Shown here in pieces: positions 16,563 to 25,130 of a DNA stretch of 34,189 nt (position 1 is its first letter; each line of letters starts with the position of its first letter). The DNA lies in assembly GCF_001906585.1 (NCBI RefSeq), contig NZ_JUJA01000157.1:265122-299310 (forward strand), given 5' to 3'. The notes beneath the pieces are model-generated. The model ran no database searches and had not been told where the DNA came from. It was given only the letters and a program-made list of their open reading frames with translations. Origin of the DNA: Streptomyces kebangsaanensis (GTDB taxonomy: Bacteria > Actinomycetota > Actinomycetes > Streptomycetales > Streptomycetaceae). The position numbers were made by a program, and so were the translations under genes.

Positions 16563-16763
16563 TCACCAGGAGTGGAATTGCGTTCGATCACGGCCGAGAA
16601 GTCTCCGGATCAGCAAGAACGCACCTATGGCGATCAGGGCTGTCCCCATAAGGATCAGGACAGCCCCGATGGCGATCAGAAACGTCCCCGTGAGGATCAG
16701 CAGTGCCCCGATGAGGACGAGGAGCGTCCCGATGGTGAAGAGAAAGATCGCGAGGACGGTCAC
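16563..16763 (-). CDS. 66-aa glycine-heptad hydrophobic membrane peptide
   Basis: The product is 66 aa from GTG 16763, preceded by GGAGA. Residues 3-52 are almost entirely hydrophobic and form six perfect heptads (11-52) of pattern [I/T/M]-G-[T/A]-x-x-[V/I/L]-x. Glycine falls at 12, 19, 26, 33, 40 and 47. A basic tail follows (RRLLGRDR) ending QFHSW. The hydrophobic run is long enough for two membrane passes, or one long tilted helix. Glycine every seven residues puts all glycines on one helix face, a known way for transmembrane helices to pack closely, so self-association is likely. The DNA shows a 21-bp period, with units two and four and units three and five most alike, suggesting a 42-bp duplication. 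No family is recognised. It lies downstream of the GYD gene on the same strand. Confidence 0.7.
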   Translation of the reverse strand: MTVLAIFLFTIGTLLVLIGALLILTGTFLIAIGAVLILMGTALIAIGAFLLIRRLLGRDRTQFHSW

Positions 16764-16927
16764 AGTCGTCTCCTGTCCTCCCTCCCGTTCTGGCTTCTTC
16801 CCCGCTCCCGCGCAAAAACTCCGCTTCACCCCACCGACGGCTTGCCGCGGCCAGGGCGCGCCGCTCGGCTCGGGCCACCTCGACAGCCGGCTCGCCGGAC
16901 GCCCTCGCGTGCGGTGCGCGGAGGCCG

Positions 16928-17224
16928 TCAGCCGGCCGCCTTGGCGATGACGCGTTCCATCTCCTCCCGGCCGAAGGCCCGCAGAGTCGTGGAACGGACG
17001 TTGCCCGCCCCGCCGAGCTGCAGGAGTGCCGCGGTGGCGGTTTCGTCGTCGGGTGCCTCGACGACGGCCACGAGGTCGTACGGACCGACGGTCCAGTAGA
17101 TGTTCAGGAGCTTCGCACCGATCTTCTGTGCCGCTGCGCCGAAGGCCTCGGCGCGCTTCGCGGTGTCCTTGTAGTGGTGGACCCCCTGATCGGTCCAGTT
17201 CAGCAACGCGACGTACGTCGGCAT
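16928..17224 (-). CDS. GYD domain protein
   Basis: The product is 98 aa, the usual size of the GYD family. It begins 'MPTYVALLNWTDQGVHHYKD', and the family-naming motif appears as 'YWTVGPYDLVAVVEAPDD' (GxYD followed by a beta strand), ending with 'STTLRAFGREEMERVI'. These proteins have a ferredoxin-like dimeric fold; their biochemical role is not established. ATG 17224 has GGCGGGAG upstream. The gene lies 164 bp upstream of the glycine-heptad peptide gene, so they may be co-transcribed. An 8-bp inverted repeat spans its likely promoter. Confidence 0.9.
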   Translation of the reverse strand: MPTYVALLNWTDQGVHHYKDTAKRAEAFGAAAQKIGAKLLNIYWTVGPYDLVAVVEAPDDETATAALLQLGGAGNVRSTTLRAFGREEMERVIAKAAG

Positions 17225-17248
17225 GTTCTCCCGCCTTCAAGAGGAAAC

Positions 17249-17298
17249 GTATCTTGAAGTCAATCTTGGACATCTGCACTGAAACCCGCACAAGATAC
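17249..17298. promoter_or_regulatory. Inverted repeat over the GYD gene promoter region
   Basis: GTATCTTG (17249-17256) and CAAGATAC (17291-17298) form a perfect 8-bp inverted repeat with a 34-bp gap. On the minus strand a further CAAGAT lies between them next to TTGACT, a -35-like hexamer. This suggests regulated transcription of the GYD gene; the binding protein is unknown. Confidence 0.35.
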
Positions 17299-17499
17299 GC
17301 ACCGAACGAGCAGTGCGAGCGACCGCAGATGACTGATCACGGCGGTGGGAAGCAGAGGCGCACGCATGGCGGCCACGCCGAGCGGCTGTTGTCTTTCCGC
17401 CGCCGGTTTCCGGCCTTGTCGCCGGCCACCGGCAGCACTGCCCGGCGCACCGGGTCGAAAGCGAGGAGGATCCGGATGCCGCAGCCGTCCCTCGGCGCC

Positions 17500-19884
17500 T
17501 CAGCGCATACGCCCCAGCGCCTCCCGTACCCGCCGGGCGTCCCGGATCCGCTGCTCGTACGTCGCGCCCAGTACGAGCAGCAGCAGTCCGGCGAGCGCGG
17601 GAGGCAGCCAGCGGGGGAGCGTGCCCGCCAACTGCACCAGATAAGGGGCGAGTTCGTGCAGCGCGTCCAGCACGAGCACGCTCCCGCCGAGGACGAGCGG
17701 CGCCTGGAGCCGGTGGCGGGCACCCAGCAGGGTGAGGACGAGGGCCGCCGTGCCGAGCAGCAGGGGGCGCGGCCAGTCCGCGTCGGCCCATGCCGCGAGC
17801 AGGCTCGGCACGAGCGTCGCCGAGAGCCCGGGACCGTATGCCGTCCACGACGAGGCCTGGGGGTCCCGGCGCCGCCGGACGAAGCCCACGACCAGCGCCG
17901 GGACGGTCACCGGCAGGGTGTACGCCTCCGGGGTGTCCACGGCCCACGACCCGAGCCGCACCCAGGTGGCCAGCACGAACAGCGCGGCGGCCGCGTACCC
18001 GGCCTGACGGCGGTCCGCGCGCACGGCGGTGCCCGCGGCGATCACCCCGCACAGGGCCAGGACGAGGGCCAGCACGGGCGCGTCGGTGACGGCCAGCCCG
18101 ACGGCCAGGAGCCCCGCGACGGCGCCCGTGGCCTCGACCGGAACCGCGGCCCGCGGGACCCGCGCCGCGAGCAGGGCCGCGGCGGCCGGGACGACCAGGA
18201 CCAGCAGCGCCGTGTGCGCGGGCGACCGGTCCGCGGCGGCACCCACCGCACACGCCAGACCCGCCGCACAGGCCAGGGACGCGCTCGCGCAGACGGCGGT
18301 CGGACGCCGGCGCGCGGCGGCCACCGCGAAGATCCCCGTCAGCGCGGCGAGCACGGTCAGGGTCGCGCCCCGGGAGGCGAGCGAGAGGAGCGTGAGGCCG
18401 GCCGCGGTGAGCAGGGAGAGGAGGACGGCGGTGAGGAACGTCGGCGTCCGACGCGCGTACGCCGCTGCGGCCAGCGCCGCCACGGTCGTCAGCCCCTGAG
18501 CGAACAGCCCTGCCGCGTAGGGGAGTTGCAGTGCGACCGGGAAGACGATCGCGGTCGCCCAGACCAGGGCCACGGCACCGGCCTCGGCCGGGTCGCGCCA
18601 GGCCGGGGTGGCGCGGGCCGCCCGGGCCAGAACCGCCGCGACGATCGCGAGCACCAGCGGCGCGGCCGCCGCGTCCGCCGGCCAGGGCGCCCAGACCGTC
18701 ACCGCGGCGCGCAGGTCCGACGGCGCCCCGGACCAGACCCGCCCCGTCCATCCGACCGGGCCCAGCAGCACCACGACGACCAGGGGCAGTGCCCACACCA
18801 CCGCCAGGGCCTGGACGGAGGCCGACGCCCGGGCGGCACCGCGCCGCACGGGCTCCGGGAGCGGAGCGCGGACGGCCGACAGCAGCCCGACCCCGCAGAC
18901 CAGATAGCCGGGTACCGTCCACACCCCGGGCAGCGACGCGCGCGGGATGCCGCCGAGCGCCGCGACCAGGAGCAGCCCGCCGGTGACCGCGGCGCCGGTG
19001 GCAAGGCCCTGCCGCGGGGCGCGCCATGCGGCGTACAGCGCGATCGCCGCCGCGAGGGCGAGGAGCGCCGCCGCACGGGCGGCGGCGCTCGGACCGGCGG
19101 CCCCCCAGGAGAGCACGCCGGCCGCCGCCACGCCCCAGCCGCCCGCTCCGTACGCGCCGACGGCGGCGGCGACGCGCAGGGACATCGCGGACGTCCGGAG
19201 CGCGACGACCGCGTCGAACGCGGCCGTCAGCAACAGCGCGGCCGTGATCGCGTACGGGCCCGCGCCGACCGCCACCGCCCACAGCAGCAGAGGGAGTTGG
19301 GCGGCGGCCAGCGCGGCGGGGAGGGGGACGCGCAGGGAACCGAGTCCCCTGCCGTACCCCCACCACGCCCCGGCCAGGAACGTCGCCGCGACGGCCGCGT
19401 ACCCCGTGCCGTCGGCGGCCGTCAGCGCGACCTCGTGCAGCGCGTACGCGTCGAGCACCGTCAGCGCCAGGCCGAGGCCCGCCAGCGCCTCCGCCGTCGA
19501 GCGCAGCCCGCGCTTGAGCAGGGGCACGGGAGCGCCGAGCGCCGCCACGGTCACCGCGGCGAGCACCACGGACCGCCCGGCGATCCCCAGGTGCCCCCAG
19601 CTGACCAGGGTGAACGCGATCGCGGCGACGGTCAGCAGGACGCCGCCGAGGACGAGGAGCACGTTCTGCACACGGGGCGCGGTGGTCTCGGGTCGCCGCG
19701 GCTCCGGCGGAGCGGGCGGGAAGGACGGCTGGAGGAGACCGATCAGCTGGGCGCGGCGGGCCAGCAACTGGGCCCGGCGGACGTCGAGTTGCCACAACTC
19801 CGCGTCGAGGACACGCAACTCCTCGGCCGGTGGCGGTAGATGGGTCATGCCGTGGAGTGTGGCGCGCGTCATGTCGCGGAGCAT
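17500..19884 (-). CDS. Large SCO7613-type integral membrane protein
   Basis: The product is 794 aa if started at ATG 19884; ATG 19872 and ATG 19848 (MTHLPPP) are alternatives, none with a strong RBS. The N-terminus (about 15-60) has an amphipathic segment (LDAELWQLDVRRAQLLARRAQLIGLL), like the start of the streptomycete SCO7613 family. After it come some twenty or more Ala/Leu/Val-rich helices with short loops to the C-terminus, ending in a basic tail (YEQRIRDARRVREALGRMR). No transport or catalytic motif is visible. The family is common in streptomycetes and of unknown function. The gene is divergent from the small gene at 20092, and one TTGCGCAA palindrome lies in the gap. Confidence 0.8.
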   Translation of the reverse strand: MLRDMTRATLHGMTHLPPPAEELRVLDAELWQLDVRRAQLLARRAQLIGLLQPSFPPAPPEPRRPETTAPRVQNVLLVLGGVLLTVAAIAFTLVSWGHLGIAGRSVVLAAVTVAALGAPVPLLKRGLRSTAEALAGLGLALTVLDAYALHEVALTAADGTGYAAVAATFLAGAWWGYGRGLGSLRVPLPAALAAAQLPLLLWAVAVGAGPYAITAALLLTAAFDAVVALRTSAMSLRVAAAVGAYGAGGWGVAAAGVLSWGAAGPSAAARAAALLALAAAIALYAAWRAPRQGLATGAAVTGGLLLVAALGGIPRASLPGVWTVPGYLVCGVGLLSAVRAPLPEPVRRGAARASASVQALAVVWALPLVVVVLLGPVGWTGRVWSGAPSDLRAAVTVWAPWPADAAAAPLVLAIVAAVLARAARATPAWRDPAEAGAVALVWATAIVFPVALQLPYAAGLFAQGLTTVAALAAAAYARRTPTFLTAVLLSLLTAAGLTLLSLASRGATLTVLAALTGIFAVAAARRRPTAVCASASLACAAGLACAVGAAADRSPAHTALLVLVVPAAAALLAARVPRAAVPVEATGAVAGLLAVGLAVTDAPVLALVLALCGVIAAGTAVRADRRQAGYAAAALFVLATWVRLGSWAVDTPEAYTLPVTVPALVVGFVRRRRDPQASSWTAYGPGLSATLVPSLLAAWADADWPRPLLLGTAALVLTLLGARHRLQAPLVLGGSVLVLDALHELAPYLVQLAGTLPRWLPPALAGLLLLVLGATYEQRIRDARRVREALGRMR

Positions 19885-19892
19885 GAGCGCGT

Positions 19893-19912
19893 GTACTCAG
19901 GCCCGTACTCAG
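19893..19912. promoter_or_regulatory. Direct repeat GTACTCAG upstream of SCO7613-like gene
   Basis: GTACTCAG occurs at 19893-19900 and 19905-19912, a 12-bp period, immediately upstream of the first possible start codon of the membrane protein. The minus strand reads CTGAGTAC twice, consistent with tandem binding of a regulator or with promoter elements. Confidence 0.35.
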
Positions 19913-20066
19913 ATCCCGCGCGGCGAAGGCCCCGACCTGCGGGCCGGCAGTCGGGCACCGCCTCGCCGGACAACCGCAGCCTGTGCACGGTCGCGCATCG
20001 GGGACGACGCCGGAGGACGGCACGAGCCGGGGCGACGGCCGTGACCTGCCTCACAATACCCAAAAC

Positions 20067-20074
20067 TTGCGCAA
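20067..20074. promoter_or_regulatory. TTGCGCAA palindrome, site 1
   Basis: The 8-bp perfect palindrome lies just upstream of a -10-like TAAACT (20079-20084), which is 7 bases before the GTG at 20092. It is one of four exact copies in the window, all intergenic. If the mRNA is leaderless the palindrome falls within the -35/-10 spacer. Confidence 0.6.
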
Positions 20075-20091
20075 CCTATAAACTGTTCGCC

Positions 20092-20322
20092 GTGGCGACT
20101 ACCGACGTGACGGGATGGGAAACCGCGGTGCTCGACGGAGGGCCCGCGGACGGGCTGCGGTTGAAGGTCTCCGGCCGGCCGCGCGTGATCCAGGTGACGC
20201 ATCCCTGCCAGATGGAGGCCGCACCGCACGGCATGCGCGCGGAAGGGGTGTACGTCTACCGCCGTGACCACGCAGTGGACAGCCAGCCGCTGCGGTACGG
20301 CTTCGACATCGCCAGCCCCTGA
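20092..20322 (+). CDS. Small unknown protein, leaderless start
   Basis: The product is 76 aa: 'WETAVLDGGPADGLRLKV', 'PRVIQVTHPCQME', 'AEGVYVYRRD', 'LRYGFDIASP'. The 'LDGGPADGLR' opening and 'YVYRRD...YGFD' ending recur in small actinobacterial proteins of unknown function, probably a compact beta fold. No membrane segment or signal is seen. GTG 20092 lies 7 bases after TAAACT with no RBS, so the transcript is probably leaderless. It is divergent from the SCO7613-like gene and 27 bp from the tatA stop (converging). Confidence 0.7.
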   Translation: MATTDVTGWETAVLDGGPADGLRLKVSGRPRVIQVTHPCQMEAAPHGMRAEGVYVYRRDHAVDSQPLRYGFDIASP

Positions 20323-20349
20323 CGGACGCGACCGGCGCGACCGCGGGCC

Positions 20350-20670
20350 TCAGCGGGCCGGGTGGCTCCCGGCGGCCGGGCGGGCCGTGGCGGTCTCACC
20401 GGGCGCGGCCCGGACGACGCGCGCCGCGGGCTCGGGAGCGGTCGCGCGCTCGGCCGGGGCGGCTGGGTGCCGCGCGGCGCCACCCCCCTTCATGGCGCCA
20501 CCCTCCTTCATGGCGTCGTCCTCCTTCATGGCCGCGGCCTCGCTCTTGAGGATGCGCATCGCCTTCCCCAGCCCGCGGGCGGCCTCGGGCAGCTTCTTCG
20601 AGCCGAACAGCACGATGATCACGATCGCCACGATCAGCAGGTGCCAGGGTTCCAGTGCGTTGCGGAGCAT
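20350..20670 (-). CDS. tatA: Sec-independent translocase subunit TatA
   Basis: The product is 106 aa. One N-terminal membrane helix (HLLIVAIVIIVLFG) is followed by the hinge and amphipathic helix 'FGSKKLPEAARGLGKAMRILKSE', the hallmark of TatA/TatE. The Ala/Pro-rich cytoplasmic tail contains three copies of an A-M-K-(E/G) unit and is variable in the family. TatA forms the oligomeric pore through which folded twin-arginine substrates cross the membrane. tatB and tatC are not nearby, so this is probably a stand-alone, perhaps extra, tatA copy. ATG 20670 is preceded by AAGGGG. A TTGCGCAA palindrome lies 75 bp upstream, shared with the divergent LCP gene. Confidence 0.93.
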   Translation of the reverse strand: MLRNALEPWHLLIVAIVIIVLFGSKKLPEAARGLGKAMRILKSEAAAMKEDDAMKEGGAMKGGGAARHPAAPAERATAPEPAARVVRAAPGETATARPAAGSHPAR

Positions 20671-20744
20671 CCCGCGCCACCCCTTCTCTTCGCCGGCCGG
20701 CGGTACCCGCCGGGCGACGCGTACCGACTGAGTCAGTTGCTATA

Positions 20745-20752
20745 TTGCGCAA
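20745..20752. promoter_or_regulatory. TTGCGCAA palindrome, site 2 (tatA/LCP)
   Basis: The palindrome lies between divergent tatA and the LCP gene, 75 and 66 bp from their start codons. It is embedded in a wider inverted repeat, CAGTTGC (20734-20740) / GCAACTG (20749-20755). TATAGC follows it directly on the minus strand and TACAAC three bases later on the plus strand, as possible -10 elements. Confidence 0.6.
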
Positions 20753-20817
20753 CTGTACAACCTTGGGGCGGGGTCAGTCGTCCCCTCCGTACGAGTCGGA
20801 CGGACGAGGGCACACGG

Positions 20818-22374
20818 ATGACCACCACCAGCGATCAGGCCATACCCTCCCGCCACCGGCGCCGGGCCGAACCGCCCCGCCGTGGCAGTACGCGCGGCAG
20901 GCGCGCGGCGCAGCGCCGCACACGCGGCCCGCTGCGGACAGCGCTGCTCGTCGCGCTGGCGGTGGCGGTGCTCGGCACGGCCGGCCTGGGCTGGATCTAC
21001 CTGAGGCTGAACGGCGGCATCGACACCTTCGACGATGCCGGCCTGTCCAGGAACCGCCCCGGGGCCGGCTCGTCCAAGGGCACGAACGTCCTGGTCATCG
21101 GCTCGGACGCACGCACCGACGGCAACAGCGCGCTGGGCGGCGGGAGCAAGGACGACATCGGCCGCTCCGACACGGCGTTCCTGCTGCACGTCTACGCCGA
21201 CCGCAAGCACGCGATCGCGGTGTCCATCCCGCGCGACACCCTGGTCACCGTCCCGCCCTGCAAACTGCCCGACGGCAGCTGGACCGAGCCCCGGACCGAC
21301 ACCGCGTTCAACTCGGCCTTCTCGGTCGGGCAGACGAAGAAGGGCAACCCGGCCTGCACCCAGAACACGGTGGAGGAGCTCACCGGGCTGCGCGTCGACC
21401 ACACGATCGTCGTGGACTTCAAGGGCTTCGCGGAGCTGACGGACGTGGTCGGCGGGGTGAAGGTGTGCGTCCCGCAGGACATCTACCAGAGGGACCTCAA
21501 CCCCCACCGCACCACCAGGGGCGAGCTGATCCTCGAGGAAGGCGAGCAGACCGTCTCCGGACAGAAGGCGCTGGACTACGTCCGTATCCGGCACGGCATC
21601 GGCGACGGCTCCGACATAGGACGGATCAAACGCCAGCAGGCCTTCGTCTCCAGCCTCCTCAAGAAGATCAAGAGCGACGGCCTCACCCCGACCAAGCTGC
21701 TGCCGCTCGCCACCGCCGCCACCGAGTCGATGACCGTGGACCCGGGACTGGGCACGGCGAACAAGCTGGTCTCCTTCGCCATGTCGCTGAAGGACATCGA
21801 CCTGCACAACACCAAGTTCGTGACCGTCCCCTGGCGCTACGAGGGTTCGCGCATCGCGGTCGTCGAGCCGGACGCCTCCGACCTGTGGGCCTCGCTCAAG
21901 GCCGACCGCACCCTCGACGGCAAGGACGCCGGCGGGAGGAAGCGCACCGCCTCGGCGTCCGCCTCCGCCTCGCCGAACGCCGGGGAGGGCGTCTCCGGGG
22001 ACGGTATCGACGTCGCCGTGTACAACGGCACCACCACCGACGGCCTGGCCTCCGAGGCCGCCGCCACCCTCACCGACCACGGTTTCACCGTCACCGGCAC
22101 CGGCAACGCGAACAGCCGTCAGCACCCCACCACGGTCATCCAGTACGGCCCGGGCCTGCGGAGCCGGGCCGAGACGGTCGCCAGGCTCTTCCCGGGCTCC
22201 GGGCTCGAGGCCATCGGCGGGACCGGGATCAACGTGGTCGTGGGCGCCTCCTACGCCACAGCCGGCACCTCCGCGCCGGCGGCACCGACCGCCGTCCCCA
22301 CCTCGGTGGCGGACGACGCCCGCTCAGCGGACGACGACCTGTGCTCCGGCCTGTCGTACGGATCCGGCGGCTGA
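20818..22374 (+). CDS. LCP (LytR-CpsA-Psr) family protein with LytR_C domain
   Basis: The product is 518 aa: an Arg-rich cytoplasmic head (1-40), one membrane helix (about 41-62), the LCP domain (about 88-330) and a C-terminal LytR_C domain (about 400-485). LCP signatures are present: 'NVLVIGSDAR', 'RSDTAFLLHV', 'SIPRDTLV', and the Arg/Asp cluster 'DYVRIRHGIGDGSDIGRIKRQQ' split across the pyrophosphate site. LCP enzymes transfer undecaprenyl-linked anionic glycopolymers (teichoic-acid-like or arabinogalactan-like) onto peptidoglycan outside the membrane. ATG 20818 has GAGGG upstream. It is divergent from tatA. The C-terminus carries a low-complexity Ala/Pro tail ending in a region with one Cys. 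Confidence 0.92.
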   Translation: MTTTSDQAIPSRHRRRAEPPRRGSTRGRRAAQRRTRGPLRTALLVALAVAVLGTAGLGWIYLRLNGGIDTFDDAGLSRNRPGAGSSKGTNVLVIGSDARTDGNSALGGGSKDDIGRSDTAFLLHVYADRKHAIAVSIPRDTLVTVPPCKLPDGSWTEPRTDTAFNSAFSVGQTKKGNPACTQNTVEELTGLRVDHTIVVDFKGFAELTDVVGGVKVCVPQDIYQRDLNPHRTTRGELILEEGEQTVSGQKALDYVRIRHGIGDGSDIGRIKRQQAFVSSLLKKIKSDGLTPTKLLPLATAATESMTVDPGLGTANKLVSFAMSLKDIDLHNTKFVTVPWRYEGSRIAVVEPDASDLWASLKADRTLDGKDAGGRKRTASASASASPNAGEGVSGDGIDVAVYNGTTTDGLASEAAATLTDHGFTVTGTGNANSRQHPTTVIQYGPGLRSRAETVARLFPGSGLEAIGGTGINVVVGASYATAGTSAPAAPTAVPTSVADDARSADDDLCSGLSYGSGG

Positions 22375-22445
22375 CGGGAGGCCCGGCGACGTGCTCTCCT
22401 CCCCCGCGGTTCCGGCCGCCGCTCCGCCGCGTGCGAGCCCGTGCC

Positions 22446-25130
22446 TCACCAGGTGGTCCCCCGCTGCGCACGCCGCCGCTCGTAACGCACCCTGGCCGCC
22501 AGGAGACCGGCGGCGTAGAGCACGAGAACGGCCGTGAGCAGCAGGTAGTACACGGCCGGAAGCGCGGTCAGACCGAGCCACGGCCCGAGGGGCGAGGGCG
22601 GCAGCAGCAGGCCGATGGCGGCCAGCATCGCCGCGGCCCAGGTGAGCGGGCCCGGCTTGTGGCCCTCGGCGCGGTGGCGGCCGGCGCGCAGCAGCAGCAT
22701 CACCAGGGCCTGGGTGATCAGGTTCTCGGTGAACCAGCCGGAGTGGAACGCCGCCTCGTCGTCCCCGGTCCCCGGACCGTACAGGGAGAACGCGAGGACG
22801 CCGAAGGTGGCGAGGTCGGCGGTGGCGTTGAGGACGCCGAAGGCGGTGATGAAGCGCAGCAGGTCGCGTGGGCGCAGCACGGTCGGCCGGCGCAGCACCG
22901 AGGGGTGCGGGCGGTCGTAGGCGAAGGCGAGCTGGGCCGCGTCGAAGCACAGGTTCTGCACCAGGACCTGTGCCGGGAGCATCGGCAGGAACGGCAGGAG
23001 CAGGCCCGCCGACAGCATCGCGATGACGTTGCCGAGGTTCGAGGACAGTGTGATGCGCAGGTAGGTGGCGATGTTGCCGCTCGCGTGCCGGCCCGCGTGG
23101 ATGGCATGGGCGATCGCGGTGAGGTCCTTCTCGGCGAGCACCACGTCGGCGCCCTCGCGGGCCACGTCGGCGGCGTCGCGCGGGGCGATGCCGACGTCGG
23201 CGGCGCGCAGCGCGGGCAGGTCGTTGACGCCGTCGCCGAGGAAGCCCACGGTGTGCCCGGCCGTCCGCAGCACCCGGGTGATCCGGGCCTTGTGCTCGGG
23301 GGTGCAACGGGCGAACACGGTCGTACGGCGGGCCAGGCCGGCGAGGTCGGTGTCGGTGAGACCGTCGATGCGGTCGGCGGTGAGCACCCCGTCCCCGGCG
23401 ACGGGGATGCCGAGGTCGCGACAGGCGCGGGCGGCGGTGCCCGGGTGGTCACCGGTGAGGATCTTGACGGTGACGCCCCGGTCGTCGAGAACGGCCAGCG
23501 CGTCGGCGGCGGTGGGCGCGAGCGCGTCCCGCAGGGTGACCAGGCCGCGGAAGGTGAGGCCGCGTTCGTCGGCCGGGGTGTAGTCGCGGGCGCGTGCCGG
23601 GCGTTCGGCGGTGGCGACCGCCAGGACGCGCAGGCCGCCTTCGGCCTGGCCGGCGGCGAGGGCGCGGAGCCGTTCGCGGTCGTCCTCCGGCAGGGCGCAG
23701 CGTCGCAGGACGGCCTCGACGTCTCCCTTGACGGCCAGGGTGTGCGTGCCGAGACGTCCGGGCGTGCGCACGACGGCGGTGGCGAGGCGGCGGAGGGGAT
23801 CGAAGGGGACGGCCGCTGTCCCGTCGTACGCCATGAGCGTGTCCTCGTCGGCCGCGTCCAGCAGCGCCTCGTCGAGGGCGTCGGGTGCCGGCAGGTCGGC
23901 GAGCTGCAGGGTCCACCAGGCGTTCACGGCGGCCCAGTGCAGGACCTCGGGGTCGTCCCGGCCGTCCGGGCCGAGAGCGCGGTCGACGACCGGCCGGCCC
24001 TGGGTGAGGGTGCCGGTCTTGTCCAGGCACAGGACGTCGACGGCGCCGACGTCGTGCAGCGCGGGCAGCCGCTTGACGATCACCCTGTGCGTACGGGCCA
24101 GGAGCGAGGCCCCGCGGGCCAGACAGGTGGTGACGATGACCGGCAGCATCTCCGGCGTCAGCCCGACCGCCACCGCGACGGCGAACGGCAGCGTCTCCAG
24201 GCCGCGTCCGCGCAGCGCCGCGTTGGCCATGAGGACCAGCGGCGGGGTGAGCAGCATGAACCGGATCAGGATCCATGAGATGCCGTGCACGGAACGGTCG
24301 AAGGCGCTCGCCTCGGCCCGGCCGGGGACCCGGCCGTGGGCGGCGGCGAACCGGGTGTGCGCGCCGGTCGCGGTGACGACCGCGGTGGCGCTGCCGGACG
24401 CGACGCTGCTGCCCTGGAAGCACAGCTGCGGTTGCTCGAAGACACCGCCCCCGGCCCCGCGGGGGATGTCGTCCGCGCACTTCGCGACGGGGGCCGACTC
24501 CCCCGTCAGCGCGGCCTGGTGCACGGTCAGGCCGCTCGCGCGCAGCAGACGTACGTCCGCGGGGACCAGGTCGCCCGGCCCGAGCCGGACCACGTCGCCC
24601 GGAACCAGCTCGTCCACGGGGACCTCGCGGACCGTCGGCGCCGCGGCCGTGTCCTCGTCGTCCGCGCGGCGCAGCACGGTGGCGGTGGTGGCGACCAGCT
24701 CGCGCAGTCCGGCCATGGACCGGTCGGCCCGGTGCTCGCCGGACGCGCGCAGCACGCAGCTCACCACGACCAGGAGGAGGATCACCGAGGCGGTTCCCCA
24801 GGCGAGGACGGCTGTCGACACCACTCCGAGGCACAGCAGGACCGCGGTGAAGGGGTCCCGCAGGCTGCGGACGAACAGCCGCGGCCACGAGGCCGCCTGC
24901 TGGGCCGGAACCGTGTTCGCGCCCGCCTGGACCAGACGCTCCGCGGCCTGCGCCTCCGTCAGGCCCCGCGGGCCGCTGTCGAGCCGGCGCAGCACTTCCA
25001 GCACGGACGGCGCCGCGAGTCCTGGACGGTGCCCCGCGGCGGCGACGCCCCGGCCGCCGCCCGGCGCCGATACGGCCACGGGCCCGGACGCCTCGGCGTG
25101 CCGCCCCGAAGCCGCGGTGGTCTCAGCCAA
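22446..25130 (-). CDS. P-type ATPase, Mg2+ importer (MgtA/P3B) type
   Basis: The product is 894 aa. Motifs in order: TGES (209-212, actuator), LTPEMLP (324-330, the subgroup's M4 signature), DKTGTLT with phospho-acceptor D370, KGD (468-470, nucleotide site), TGD (559-561), GDGVND (632-637), and the M6-type 'VQNLCFDAAQLAFAYD'. LTPEMLP and the QNL...D...FAYD helix place it with Mg2+-importing ATPases rather than Ca2+ or heavy-metal pumps. The start is TTG 25130, which overlaps the stop of the upstream ArsR-type gene by 8 bases, so translation is probably coupled; there is no obvious RBS. The N-terminal 40 residues are Gly/Ala-rich and may not be family-conserved. Control by an ArsR-type repressor is unusual for a Mg2+ pump. 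Confidence 0.9.
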   Translation of the reverse strand: MAETTAASGRHAEASGPVAVSAPGGGRGVAAAGHRPGLAAPSVLEVLRRLDSGPRGLTEAQAAERLVQAGANTVPAQQAASWPRLFVRSLRDPFTAVLLCLGVVSTAVLAWGTASVILLLVVVSCVLRASGEHRADRSMAGLRELVATTATVLRRADDEDTAAAPTVREVPVDELVPGDVVRLGPGDLVPADVRLLRASGLTVHQAALTGESAPVAKCADDIPRGAGGGVFEQPQLCFQGSSVASGSATAVVTATGAHTRFAAAHGRVPGRAEASAFDRSVHGISWILIRFMLLTPPLVLMANAALRGRGLETLPFAVAVAVGLTPEMLPVIVTTCLARGASLLARTHRVIVKRLPALHDVGAVDVLCLDKTGTLTQGRPVVDRALGPDGRDDPEVLHWAAVNAWWTLQLADLPAPDALDEALLDAADEDTLMAYDGTAAVPFDPLRRLATAVVRTPGRLGTHTLAVKGDVEAVLRRCALPEDDRERLRALAAGQAEGGLRVLAVATAERPARARDYTPADERGLTFRGLVTLRDALAPTAADALAVLDDRGVTVKILTGDHPGTAARACRDLGIPVAGDGVLTADRIDGLTDTDLAGLARRTTVFARCTPEHKARITRVLRTAGHTVGFLGDGVNDLPALRAADVGIAPRDAADVAREGADVVLAEKDLTAIAHAIHAGRHASGNIATYLRITLSSNLGNVIAMLSAGLLLPFLPMLPAQVLVQNLCFDAAQLAFAYDRPHPSVLRRPTVLRPRDLLRFITAFGVLNATADLATFGVLAFSLYGPGTGDDEAAFHSGWFTENLITQALVMLLLRAGRHRAEGHKPGPLTWAAAMLAAIGLLLPPSPLGPWLGLTALPAVYYLLLTAVLVLYAAGLLAARVRYERRRAQRGTTW

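Noticed and set aside
16563..17291. A fused 242-codon frame joining the glycine-heptad peptide to upstream sequence
   Set aside because: The upstream part is out of frame with the GYD gene and Arg-rich; the GTG at 16763 with its RBS is a better start.
17237..20023. Very long open frames (over 900 codons) on both strands across the SCO7613-like gene
   Set aside because: They are products of high GC content; only the hydrophobic minus-strand frame has family features.
20655..24278. A 1207-codon + strand frame across the LCP gene and antisense to the P-type ATPase
   Set aside because: It has no domains and contradicts two firm genes in other frames.
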